DNA of 64,000 bases from CBDCIS01 sp965217565. GTDB lineage: Bacteria; Chloroflexota; Dehalococcoidia; Lucifugimonadales; CATOSD01. A program made the position numbers and the translations under genes. The notes under the pieces are model-generated. The model was not told where the DNA came from, made no database searches, and saw only the letters and a list, made by a program, of their open reading frames with translations. Numbering within the stretch: position 1 is the stretch's first letter; each line of letters starts with the position of its first letter. Positions 17,025 to 24,795 of this stretch are shown piece by piece. Location: NCBI GenBank assembly GCA_965217565.1, contig CBDCIS010000001.1, positions 314,506 to 378,505 on the forward strand, read 5' to 3'.

Positions 17025-17897
17025 ATGTTCAACAAGAACGGAAGCAACAACGGAAACGGGAGCGCGAACGGCGTCCACAAGGACACCGCCGTCGTCGCCC
17101 GGAACGGCAACGGCCACAAGCCCGACGCCGCGATAGTCACCGAGCACGAGCTGCTCTGGGACGGGCTCTCGCCCGCCGTCAGCCAGGCGCTCGGACAGCC
17201 CATCGACCCCGCCATCGTCTCCCAGCGCAAGGGGCGCGGCGGCAGGTCCTTCGACTACCTCGAAGGCCACGCCGTCATCGACCAGGCCAACCGCATCTTC
17301 GGCTACGGCGGCTGGGGCTACGAGCTGGTCGGCGACGTGACCCTGCGCCGGATCGAGACGGTCAACCCCCAGACCGGCGAGGTGAAGGTGGAACAGGGCT
17401 ACAGCGCCCCGGTGCGGGTCTCCGTGGCGGGCGCTCTGCCCCGCACCGACCTCGGCGTCCACCCGGTGGCGGAGGACACCTTCGACGGCCATGACACGGC
17501 CATGAAGGGAGCGGTGACCGACGGCATGAAACGGGCGTTCCGCAGCTTCGGCGTCCAGTTCGGCAACGGCTTCTACGGCGACCAGACGCAGGCGAACACC
17601 CCGGCCAAGCCGGAGCGCGTTCCCGCCCAGTCCAACGGCAGGTCCGGGCAGGCCCCATCCAACGGCAACTCCGCCCGGAGCCAGGCCAACGACCGGGCAG
17701 AGGCGCAGGCCGGGAAGCTGCGGAAGCGGCTCTTCGAGATCGCCGCCGAGCAGGGCCTCGACGAGGACCAGGTGCGGACCGCCGTGGTGGACCGGACGGG
17801 CAAGGGCATCGACGACCTGACGACCGACGAGCTCGGGCCGCTGGTCGAGGCCGCCGCCAACAAGCTCCGGCAGATGCAGCAGGCGCAAGCCGCCTAG
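17025..17897 (+). CDS. Rad52/22-type single-strand annealing protein
   Basis: A 290-residue protein with GAAGGAG upstream. Residues about 70-190 carry the Rad52 signature: YLEGHAVIDQANRIFGYGGW, then HDTAMKGAVTDGMKRAFRSFG and FGNGFYG. Asn/Gly-rich low-complexity stretches flank this core at the N-terminus (NKNGSNNGNGSANG) and after residue 190. The C-terminal 80 residues form a helical domain (RKRLFEIAAEQGLDEDQVR). It should anneal complementary single strands during element recombination, acting with the SSB and nuclease encoded downstream. Confidence 0.85.
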   Translation: MFNKNGSNNGNGSANGVHKDTAVVARNGNGHKPDAAIVTEHELLWDGLSPAVSQALGQPIDPAIVSQRKGRGGRSFDYLEGHAVIDQANRIFGYGGWGYELVGDVTLRRIETVNPQTGEVKVEQGYSAPVRVSVAGALPRTDLGVHPVAEDTFDGHDTAMKGAVTDGMKRAFRSFGVQFGNGFYGDQTQANTPAKPERVPAQSNGRSGQAPSNGNSARSQANDRAEAQAGKLRKRLFEIAAEQGLDEDQVRTAVVDRTGKGIDDLTTDELGPLVEAAANKLRQMQQAQAA

Positions 17898-17922
17898 TCC
17901 GCCGGTCGGTCGGGTTCGGAAT

Positions 17923-17959
17923 GGAGCGGGGTTGTCTCCGATGGGGGTGGCCCCGCTCC
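17923..17959 (+). terminator. Intergenic stem-loop
   Basis: GGAGCGGGG (17923-17931) pairs perfectly with CCCCGCTCC (17951-17959), with TTGTCTCC opposite GGGGTGG inside. It follows the Rad52-like gene and precedes CATCTACAGGACGACAAGGAGG. Terminator or mRNA-processing element of the operon family. Confidence 0.6.
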
Positions 17960-17989
17960 TTCATCTACAGGACGACAAGGAGGTCTGAA

Positions 17990-18490
17990 ATGACGACGAA
18001 CGTTACCTACACACCCTGGGGCTGGACGCGGGACGTCAAGGAGCTTGCCGAGGGCGTCTGGCGGGTCTCCACGCCGAGCCACGGCGGGCTGAAGCTCAGC
18101 CGGGAGCGGTGGGAATCGCTTCCCCCCGGACTGCGGGACGCCATGTACACCCAGACCTTCGCCGAGGAGGACTGCGAGGAGCCCATCGTCAGGACGCTCC
18201 TGGGCCTCGGCGACGAATGCGAGAGGGAGATGGCCCTGAAGGTGGCGGGCTACTTCGACCGCTACGCTCCGGCGCTCCCCCACCTCCGCGACTGCCCGCC
18301 GGGCATCCACCACCACGCCGTCGCCTACTGGGGCGGACTCTGCACGGACCCCTTCGAGCGGTTCGACACCTGCATCGAGGCCGAGTCGTTCGTGGGCGAC
18401 CCGGAGATGGTGCGGAAGTACGGGCGGATGGAGGCCGTCGAGTGCGCCGGGACGCGCCCGCTCTGCCTCGGAAAGGCGGACAGGCCATGA
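17990..18490 (+). CDS. DUF7007-like protein
   Basis: A 166-residue protein with CAAGGAGG upstream. The N-terminal half reads WGWTRDVKELAEGVWRVSTP then SHGGLKLSRERWESLP and AEEDCEEPIV, the conserved pattern of the DUF7007 family, which is found on plasmids and ICEs beside RadC, SSB and DUF6094 proteins. The C-terminal part (PPGIHHHAVAYWGG) has a His cluster. Biochemical role unknown. Its stop overlaps the next ATG (ATGA). Confidence 0.7.
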   Translation: MTTNVTYTPWGWTRDVKELAEGVWRVSTPSHGGLKLSRERWESLPPGLRDAMYTQTFAEEDCEEPIVRTLLGLGDECEREMALKVAGYFDRYAPALPHLRDCPPGIHHHAVAYWGGLCTDPFERFDTCIEAESFVGDPEMVRKYGRMEAVECAGTRPLCLGKADRP

Positions 18491-18894
18491 CTACGGAGAC
18501 ACGGGCAAGACCCCGCAGCCTTCCCAGCACGACGACCAAGCTCCAGACGGAGATGGGGAACCTCTACGTGACCGTCTCGACGGACGAGGACGGCGAGCCC
18601 TTCGAGGTCTTCGGCTGGCTGGGCAAGGGCGGCAGCTTCCAGCACGGAGTCACCGAGCTGGCCTGCCGGTTGATCTCCCTGCACCTGCGGCGCGGGACTC
18701 CCCTCGAAGAGGTGATTGACCAGTGCCGGGGGATTCAGGAGATGCAGCCATTCTGGAACCAGATGGGCGACGGCACGAGCGTGGCGATCCTCGGACTCGG
18801 GGATGGCATCGCTCACGTCCTCAAGGCCCACCTGAAGGCCAAAGAGGAGCAGGAGACGGCGCCAGCACAGGTGGAGGTGCAGGCGGCTGCGTGA
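18487..18894 (+). CDS. Stand-alone TSCPD-domain protein
   Basis: A 135-residue protein. Residues about 20-85 (KLQTEMGNLYVTVSTDEDG, PFEVFGWLGKGGS, ACRLISLHLRRGTPLEEVID) match the TSCPD domain, which normally forms the C-terminus of B12-dependent ribonucleotide reductase. There is no catalytic subunit nearby, so this is a free copy; the usual Cys of the TSCPD name is not evident. A nucleotide-related role is inference. It is coupled to the DUF7007-like gene. Confidence 0.75.
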   Translation: MTTETRARPRSLPSTTTKLQTEMGNLYVTVSTDEDGEPFEVFGWLGKGGSFQHGVTELACRLISLHLRRGTPLEEVIDQCRGIQEMQPFWNQMGDGTSVAILGLGDGIAHVLKAHLKAKEEQETAPAQVEVQAAA

Positions 18895-18917
18895 GTCGCA
18901 CACACACCGGAATCGAG

Positions 18918-18950
18918 GCGGGGTCTCTCCTTCGGGGGCGGCCCTGCTTT
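18918..18950 (+). terminator. Intergenic stem-loop
   Basis: GCGGGG at 18918-18923 pairs, with one G-T, with CCCTGC at 18942-18947; TCTCTCC pairs with GGGGGCGG inside. It is followed by the shared CATCTACAGGAAGCAAGGAG leader of the next gene. Same family as the other operon stem-loops. Confidence 0.5.
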
Positions 18951-18979
18951 CCATCTACAGGAAGCAAGGAGAAATAACC

Positions 18980-20078
18980 ATGACGACAGAGACCATAGAC
19001 AGGGCGGAGGTCTTCTCCCGCCCTGCCGCAAGATTCGACGACGACGGCAACATCGAGGTGCGGGCCTCGTCAGCCCTGGGCTGCCGCCGCGCCCTCTGGT
19101 ACGCCGCAACGGGCTACGAGCCGACGAACCCGCCTACGGAAGAATCGCTGACGGCGATGGAGGCGGGCAACGCCCTGGAGCCGGTGGTGGTGCGGGCGAT
19201 GGAGCGGGCGGGCTGGAAGGTGGACGCCCCCGATCCCCAGGACCCGCAGACGGTTGCGGTGCGCATCGGCCCGAACATGATCGTGACCGGCCACCCGGAC
19301 GGCACGGTGCGGATGCCGGTGGAGGACGACGGAGCGGCCCCGCCGCAGCTGTTCCTCTTCGACGAGGAACCGGAAGCCCCCGCCTACGGCGACCCGATGG
19401 TCGTCGAGATCAAGACCCGGGGGCCGGGGGCGTTCCGCCGCTGGCGGACGCTGGGGGCGGAGCGCAGCCACCCGGCTGCGGTGGCCCAGGCCGCCTTCTA
19501 CTCGCTCGGCGAGTTCGGCGACCTGCGGGACGCCGTGATCGCCACGATGGACACGGGGGCTCGCACCTGGGACCACGAGGTGATACCGGCCCACCGGCTG
19601 GAGCGGGCCATGCACGACGCCTGCTCCTGGCTGGGCGACCTGGCCGCGCACCACGTCCAGAGCGGGCCGGACCCCGACGCGCTGCCGGAGCGGGACTTCT
19701 CCGCCAATAGCTGGCAGTGCCGGTCGTGCCCCTTCCTGGCGGTCTGCCTGCCGGGGGCGGCTGAGGAGAGCGACGAACCGGAGACCGAGGAAAAGGAGGT
19801 GACGGACGAAGAGGCGCGGGAAGCTGTGGCGGCCTACGCCGAGGCCCAGGAGTCCATCAAGGAGCCTGAGAAGGCCAAGCGCAGTGCGCTGGACACCTTG
19901 AAGGCATGGATGCGCCGCCAGGGTGATTCCAAGGTGACGGTGGGGGGGCCGCACGGTCACCCTCGTCGGTTCGACGAGGTACTCCGTCAACTACCGCAAG
20001 CTCAACGCACTGCTCGACCCGGAGGTCCGGGCCGACCTGGTGACGGAGAGCGAGTCTGAGTACGTGCGGGTCAGCTAG
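18980..20078 (+). CDS. PD-(D/E)XK nuclease (RecB/Cas4-like), frameshifted near its end
   Basis: The N-terminus has SSALGCRRALWYAATGY (the Cas4/RecB-type start) and the catalytic strand MVVEIKTRG; GHPDGTV supplies the preceding acidic residue. A C-terminal cysteine group (WQCRSCPFLAVC) with the early Cys could hold an Fe-S cluster. The raw frame continues to 20059 with an implausible tail. One fewer G in the run of seven G at 19942-19948 restores TVTLVGSTRYSVNYRKLNAL and a stop at 20078. Such proteins process DNA ends for recombination with Rad52/RecT-type annealing proteins. The indel may be a sequencing error, a real mutation or a phase-variable tract. Confidence 0.75.
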
Positions 20079-20103
20079 ACGCTTCCCCTGCGGGAGCGCC
20101 GGA

Positions 20104-20138
20104 CGGGGCCGTCTTCCCCCTATCGGGGAGCGGCCCCG
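20104..20138 (+). terminator. Intergenic stem-loop
   Basis: CGGGGCCG (20104-20111) pairs perfectly with CGGCCCCG (20131-20138), with TCTTCCCC opposite CGGGGAG. It separates the nuclease gene from ssb. Same family as the other stem-loops of this operon. Confidence 0.6.
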
Positions 20139-20198
20139 CTCTCATTCAACAGGGCGCGGCAGAGACCGCGCTACTACACACACACAAGGAGAAACAAA

Positions 20199-20573
20199 AT
20201 GTCACGGACTATCAACAAGGTAGAGCTCCTGGGACGGGTCGGCGTCGACCCTGAGATGCAGTACACGCCCGGCGGCACCGCCGTCACCAAGCTGCGGCTG
20301 GCGACGGACCGCTACCGCAAGGAGGGCGAGGATGCCACGGACTGGCACAACATCGTGGTCTGGAGCAACACCGCCGAGGCGGTGAACCAGTACGTCGCCA
20401 AGGGCGACCGCATCTACGTCGCCGGCCGCCTGGTGCAGAACACCTGGGAGACCGAGGACGGCCAGCCGCGCTCCCGCACCGAGGTACACGCCTCCGAGGT
20501 CGTGTTCCTCGACAACCGTAACGGGAACGGCAACGGAGGCGACGGGCAGGCGGACGACGCCTCTCCCTTCTAG
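20199..20573 (+). CDS. ssb: Single-stranded DNA-binding protein
   Basis: A 124-residue protein with the bacterial SSB OB-fold: NKVELLGRVGVDPEMQYTPG, WHNIVVWSNTAEAVNQYVAKGDRIYVAGRL and a C-terminal acidic tip ending DDASPF, the partner-binding tail. The Gly/Asn-rich linker is short. It is preceded by AAGGAG. It would coat transferred or recombining single strands. A second SSB on mobile elements is common. Confidence 0.95.
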   Translation: MSRTINKVELLGRVGVDPEMQYTPGGTAVTKLRLATDRYRKEGEDATDWHNIVVWSNTAEAVNQYVAKGDRIYVAGRLVQNTWETEDGQPRSRTEVHASEVVFLDNRNGNGNGGDGQADDASPF

Positions 20574-20628
20574 CCCGCCGGTCCCACAACCGAAGACCGA
20601 CGCCCGAATCAGCCGGGCGCACCAACCA

Positions 20629-20661
20629 CGGGGCTGCTTCCACCTACAGGAGGCGGCCCCG
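20629..20661 (+). terminator. Intergenic stem-loop
   Basis: CGGGGC (20629-20634) pairs with GCCCCG (20656-20661); TGCTTCC opposite GGAGGCGG extends it, with CACCTACA in the loop. Lies between ssb and radC. Confidence 0.5.
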
Positions 20662-20694
20662 CTTCTGTTCTAACCGATAACGAAGGAGGCTGAC

Positions 20695-21204
20695 ATGACC
20701 GCAATCACCGCACAACAGACTGACACGCTGCTCGACGCCCTGCGCAGCAACCTTCACCTGCTGGGCGAGCTCGCGGTGCGCTACGCCGTCGAGTTCCACC
20801 CGGAGCGCTCCACGGAGGACCTGCCCTCCATCAACTGTCCCGACGACGTGCGCAGGCTGCTGGGGCCGGAGATGGCCCCGCTCGCTCAGGAGCAGCTACG
20901 GGTGCTGCTGCTCAACACCAAGAACAACGTCGTGGGCCAGCGGGTCGTCTACCAGGGCAACGTCAACTCCTCGATGATCCGGCCGGCTGAGGTGCTGCGG
21001 CCCGCCGTCATCGAGGCCGTTCCCAGCATCATCGTCTGCCACAACCATCCCTCCACGGACCCGACGCCCAGCCCGGAGGACGCCGCCATCACCAGGGAGC
21101 TGGCACAGGCGGGCAAGCTGCTGGGCATCGAGCTGCTGGACCACGTGGTGATAGGCGGGGACCGCTTCGTCAGCCTCAAGGAACGGGGCCTGATGTCCTG
21201 CTGA
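20695..21204 (+). CDS. radC: RadC-like JAMM-domain protein
   Basis: A 169-residue protein, the RadC/YkfG type without the N-terminal helix-hairpin-helix. The metal site is CHNHPSTDPTPSPED (H-x-H-x10-D), preceded by EVLRPAVIEAVPSIIV. GAAGGAGG precedes the ATG. RadC-like proteins are near universal on ICEs and plasmids; despite the name, no DNA-repair activity is established. It is distinct from the JAB protein of the PRTRC cassette at 55396. Confidence 0.9.
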   Translation: MTAITAQQTDTLLDALRSNLHLLGELAVRYAVEFHPERSTEDLPSINCPDDVRRLLGPEMAPLAQEQLRVLLLNTKNNVVGQRVVYQGNVNSSMIRPAEVLRPAVIEAVPSIIVCHNHPSTDPTPSPEDAAITRELAQAGKLLGIELLDHVVIGGDRFVSLKERGLMSC

Positions 21205-21301
21205 GACTCCACGACCGGGAGGCGTGCGCCGTCCGGCTCTCACGCGGGGGACATGCTCTCCCGCGCATCGTTCCAACCCACACCACGAAAGGAGGTCGCA
21301 A

Positions 21302-21928
21302 ATGCTCGCGACTCACACGATAGACCCCGAAGACCTGTTCACCATAAGCGCGGGCGGGTTCTCGGCCACGGTCGACGCCTTCGCCCGGGACGACAGGACG
21401 GAGGGCCTCTGGTTCGTATCGATGGTCGGCTCCCAGACCGCGCTCAAGGCGATCTGGGCGTCGCTCCTGAAGCAACCCCCGGACACGGCCCACATCATCC
21501 GGGGCGCGGACGGGATGGCGCTCCACGGCGGCTACCAGCGCTGCATCATCCCCTACGAGACGATAGGAAGCTGGACGACCAAGATCGCCCGCCTGCACGC
21601 GACCGGAGGCTGGCACGCCCTCGTCTATACCAAACAGGCGGAGTTCGGGTTCGAGAAGGACTCCTTCCTCCTGCTGGCGCAGTCGGAGGAGGAGGCCCCG
21701 GCCCTCCATCACCGGTTCCTCGACAAGCGCAGCCCGCTGCCGCTCCACGACTCCTGGGCCGGATGGCTCTGGGAGCGGGGCATCGAGGAGGAGGAGATAG
21801 TCCCGCTGCAGTCGGTCGGCGTCTCCGCCTACCGGTGCTCCCCCAAGGCCAAGAAGCTCAGGGAAGACCTGTCCGGCGCCGTAGCGTCGGGCTCCCTCAC
21901 ACTGCCCAGGGAGGCGTCCGATGGATAG
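21302..21928 (+). CDS. Hypothetical protein of the DNA module
   Basis: A 208-residue acidic protein with AAAGGAGG before the ATG at 21302. It has FTISAGGFSATVDAFARDD, HIIRGADGMALHGGYQRCI, and an aromatic-rich middle (GGWHALVYTKQAEF). HDSWAGWLWERGIEEEEI near residue 155 is followed by a short basic tail. No family is recognised. It overlaps the next gene by 8 bases. Confidence 0.6.
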   Translation: MLATHTIDPEDLFTISAGGFSATVDAFARDDRTEGLWFVSMVGSQTALKAIWASLLKQPPDTAHIIRGADGMALHGGYQRCIIPYETIGSWTTKIARLHATGGWHALVYTKQAEFGFEKDSFLLLAQSEEEAPALHHRFLDKRSPLPLHDSWAGWLWERGIEEEEIVPLQSVGVSAYRCSPKAKKLREDLSGAVASGSLTLPREASDG

Positions 21929-22331
21929 GACGCTGAAGAAGGCGAAGCGCAGGAATAAGAAGCGCGTCGAGCGCAACACCGGGGCATGGGAGCGGTTCTG
22001 CCCCGACGGAGTCCACTGCCGGTTCTGCCCCCACGACGGCTCGAAGCACCTTCTCAGCTCCGGGCAGCCGCACTTCTTCCGCCCGGCTACGGAGGCGGAG
22101 CGGCGCGACCCCTACATCATGCTCTACCGGCACACGCTGCCGGAGGGCGGCTCGGCGCTGGTGCGGCGGATGACCGTCGCCAGCCGCGCCGAGCTGATAA
22201 CCGCCTTCTGCACGGCCTGCGCCGAGAGCATCGGCACCCACCAGGTCCTCTGCTTCCAGCGCAACCTCGCGATAGGAGAGGTGGTCGGGCTGGCAAAGAA
22301 CGGACACACGGACATGGCAATCGCCGCCTGA
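21921..22331 (+). CDS. Hypothetical Cys-rich protein
   Basis: A 136-residue protein beginning with a very basic stretch (MDRTLKKAKRRNKKRVERN) and containing FCPDGVHCRFCPHDGSKH, a likely zinc-binding Cys4/His site, with another CTAC near residue 98. A nucleic-acid-binding role is plausible. It overlaps the upstream gene by 8 bases and is followed by another zinc-ribbon gene. Confidence 0.55.
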   Translation: MDRTLKKAKRRNKKRVERNTGAWERFCPDGVHCRFCPHDGSKHLLSSGQPHFFRPATEAERRDPYIMLYRHTLPEGGSALVRRMTVASRAELITAFCTACAESIGTHQVLCFQRNLAIGEVVGLAKNGHTDMAIAA

Positions 22332-22355
22332 GCGGCACAGAGAAAGGAGACGATC

Positions 22356-22622
22356 ATGGCGAGAGACCAGACGCTGTTCTTCACCTGCCCCGGCTGCGAT
22401 GAGCGGTTCTGCACGACGGAGGAGCTCGACGGCGACCTTCACACCGGTGAGATCTACCACTGCGGCAGCTGCGGCATCCAGGTGATCTTCACGGCGGTGA
22501 CGGCCGAGGACTACGTCCCGCCGCCCAGGGCCAGACGGGACTACACCTACTGCGGTCCCGCTCCCCGCAACTGCTGCACATTCACGACGACACCCGTCCC
22601 TCAGAAAGGAGACACGACATGA
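22356..22622 (+). CDS. Small zinc-ribbon protein
   Basis: An 88-residue protein with two CxxC knuckles: FTCPGCDERFCTTEEL and YHCGSCGIQVIF, the layout of a zinc ribbon, plus extra Cys near the C-terminus. AAAGGAG precedes the ATG. Its stop overlaps the methyltransferase start (ATGA), so it may assist that enzyme, for example in DNA binding. That partnership is inference. Confidence 0.6.
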   Translation: MARDQTLFFTCPGCDERFCTTEELDGDLHTGEIYHCGSCGIQVIFTAVTAEDYVPPPRARRDYTYCGPAPRNCCTFTTTPVPQKGDTT

Positions 22623-23656
22623 GACTGGCTGCACAGGCAAAAGGGGGCTACTACCCGACTCCGGACCGGGTGGTGGACCTGATCGCCGAACTCATACACA
22701 CCCCGAACGGCAACTACTACCGGAACGCGGAGACCATCCGCATCCTCGACCCCTGCTGTGGGGCCGGGGACGCGCTCCAGAGGCTGGCCGAGCGCCTCGA
22801 CCGGCCCAACTCCATGCCCATCGAGACCTACGGCGTGGAGCTGCACCGGGACCGGGCGGAGGAGGCTGAGAAGGCGCTTCACCGCACCCTGGCCTCCGAC
22901 CTGTTCCAGACCTCGATAGCGAACGGGGCCTTCGGCCTGCTCCTGCTCAATCCGCCGTACGATTGGGACTCGGAAGACAAGCGCGTCGAGCACGCCTTCC
23001 TGACCCAGACGACGCGCTACCTGGCCGAGAGCGGCCTGCTGGTCTTCATCGTCCCCCGCCAGCGCCTCTCGCACTCGGCCCGCTACCTGTCCACCCACTA
23101 CGGGCGGATGCAGTGCTGGGCGTTCCCCGACCCCGAGCGGGAGGTCTTCGACCAGGTGGTCTTGTTCGGTTACCGGAACACCGACCCCGTCCCGGACGCC
23201 CACGCCGAGGGCATGGTGCTGGAGTGGTCGGTGGGACAGCCGGAGCCTCTGCGCTCGGCCCACTACACGGAGTTCAGCCCGGCCACCACCCCCAGCGGCG
23301 ACATCCTGTTCACCACCCGCACCGTCGATCCCGTCGCCGCGGCGACCGAGGCCAGGCGGTCGGGGCTGTGGACGAACACGGACATCACCGACACGCTGTG
23401 GCCCGCCGGGGACGCCCGCACCCGCCCGCTGATGCCGCTGCGAAGGGGGCACATCGCGATGCTGGTGGCGGCGGGCTTCCTCAACAACCTCGTCCTCGAA
23501 GGCGACGGGCGGCGCATCCTGGTGAAGGGACGCACCTCGAAGGAGATGGAGCTGGTGGAGGACTCCCCGGAGAAGGAGGTCCACCGCGAGAAGCTCAAGA
23601 CCACGGTGGTGGCCCTCGACCTGGAAGACGGAGGGATAGAGGACATCGCCGCCTAG
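22619..23656 (+). CDS. DUF6094-type N6-adenine DNA methyltransferase
   Basis: A 345-residue protein. It begins RLAAQAKGGYYPTP, then LDPCCGAGDAL (SAM-binding motif I), YGVELHRDRAEEA, and the catalytic motif IV LLLNPPYDWD. The NPPY motif is diagnostic of N6-adenine or N4-cytosine amino-methyltransferases. The fold and order fit the DUF6094 family found on conjugative elements. No partner nuclease is adjacent, so it may protect the element from host restriction. The C-terminal region (LLVAAGFLNNLVL) matches the family tail in outline. Confidence 0.8.
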   Translation: MRLAAQAKGGYYPTPDRVVDLIAELIHTPNGNYYRNAETIRILDPCCGAGDALQRLAERLDRPNSMPIETYGVELHRDRAEEAEKALHRTLASDLFQTSIANGAFGLLLLNPPYDWDSEDKRVEHAFLTQTTRYLAESGLLVFIVPRQRLSHSARYLSTHYGRMQCWAFPDPEREVFDQVVLFGYRNTDPVPDAHAEGMVLEWSVGQPEPLRSAHYTEFSPATTPSGDILFTTRTVDPVAAATEARRSGLWTNTDITDTLWPAGDARTRPLMPLRRGHIAMLVAAGFLNNLVLEGDGRRILVKGRTSKEMELVEDSPEKEVHREKLKTTVVALDLEDGGIEDIAA

Positions 23657-23706
23657 CCCGGACGCCACTCAATACGACTCCTCTATAGGGAAAGGAAGGT
23701 GAACCA

Positions 23707-23922
23707 ATGCAGACGCAGACCCTCATGGTCCTCGAATCCTGCTCGCGGTGCGGGCAGCCCATAGCGCCCGGCGAGCCCGCCATGCAGACCGCCTCGGTGG
23801 ACCTGGACGAGTTCGGCAGGGCCGTGTCCTCGCCGGTGAAGTCCTACCACCTGAGCGGGCGCTGCTACGAGGACCACAGAGCCGCAGAGAAGGCCCACAT
23901 CCAGGCCCTGAAAGCCGCATAG
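23707..23922 (+). CDS. Small zinc-finger-like hypothetical protein
   Basis: A 71-residue protein with GGAAGG upstream. ESCSRCGQPIAPGE and HLSGRCYEDH form a Cys-Cys/His-Cys set consistent with one zinc site. It lies just ahead of the helicase gene. No family is recognised. Confidence 0.55.
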   Translation: MQTQTLMVLESCSRCGQPIAPGEPAMQTASVDLDEFGRAVSSPVKSYHLSGRCYEDHRAAEKAHIQALKAA

Positions 23923-23989
23923 ACGGCCCTCACGGGGCCGCACAACGAGGCCCGCCACGGCGGCGGCCCCGCCACGATCGACAACACCT

Positions 23990-24027
23990 GGGGACGTTTC
24001 CAGGAACCCGCACCTAGAAACGTCCCC
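23990..24027 (+). terminator. Hairpin upstream of the helicase gene
   Basis: GGGGACGTTTC (23990-24000) pairs perfectly with GAAACGTCCCC (24017-24027) around a 16-base loop. There is no U tract, so it may be a regulatory hairpin or protein site rather than a simple terminator. The helicase start lies about 70 bases downstream. Confidence 0.5.
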
Positions 24028-24095
24028 TCCGGGGGGCGTGGTGCGTCCCGGTTCCGGCGTCGTCCACCAGAGACGCAAGGAAAGGAGACGCCGAC

Positions 24096-24321
24096 ATGAA
24101 CCTCGGAGAGTTCATCGACAAGTTCAAAGACGCAATAGCCAGAAGGGTCGTCGAGTCCTACCCGCCGCTCTTCCGGCCCTCGGAGAACGGCGGGATACTC
24201 CCCCGCCTGCTCCGCAGGCCCCTGGGGGCGCAGGCCGACGCCATCAAGGGTGCGGCCCTCTCGCTGGAGGCCCACCGGGGCACGACGGTGGTGGGAGAAA
24301 TGGGCACGGGCAAGACCTTCA
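24096..24321 (+). CDS. SNF2/DEAD-type helicase, exon 1 (motif I)
   Basis: The first 75 codons of an 803-residue helicase, with AAGGAAAGGAG upstream. It contains LLRRPLGAQADAIKGAALSL (a Q-motif-like segment) and ends in motif I, VVGEMGTGKTF. The ORF then runs into the group II intron and hits a stop 17 bases inside it. The last base, A at 24321, joins TC at 27198 to make an Ile codon (GKTF-I-GAAAAHMAG). Without splicing only a short fragment is made. Confidence 0.85.
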
Positions 24322-24795
24322 GTGCGCCGCGTTACGCGGCATAGGATACCCGGCTCAGTCGGGAAGAACTCGGAGAAAGTTCTTGGGCCAACCGACCCAC
24401 CTCGAAGCGAAAGCCCAGGGGGACAACAGCATGTCGGTAAAGCGGCTACAGTCCCAAAGCGTTGTCGGACTGGTTCCGCAAGGCCCGCGCGATACGGTGA
24501 AAGCTAGACTGCCTGAACCCCAGTTCCCAGTTGGTGTTCTTGCCACCCGCCGGTAGAACGCTTGTAACCCGGCGCCACTCATTGCACTGGTCTGATGAAG
24601 GAACAATGCAACTCCGATGAGCGGACGATGACCGATGCGGTCGATTCAAGGGAACGAACGGGGCACCTACAGTCGCGCTAGAACGTCCTATGTCAACGGA
24701 ACGCGGGATTGCCTACGGGGGGCGACCCCTATGGCAACGGAGTCCTCGTAGTAGTCCGAGCCGGGGAAAGCCCGGTACATGGCGAAGGAGGACAG

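Noticed and set aside
16924..17136. Short ORF beginning MPTSRRASPAHGF with AGGAGG upstream
   Set aside because: A good ribosome site precedes it, but it overlaps the Rad52-like gene out of frame and becomes Thr/Arg-rich shadow sequence. It could at most be a leader peptide.
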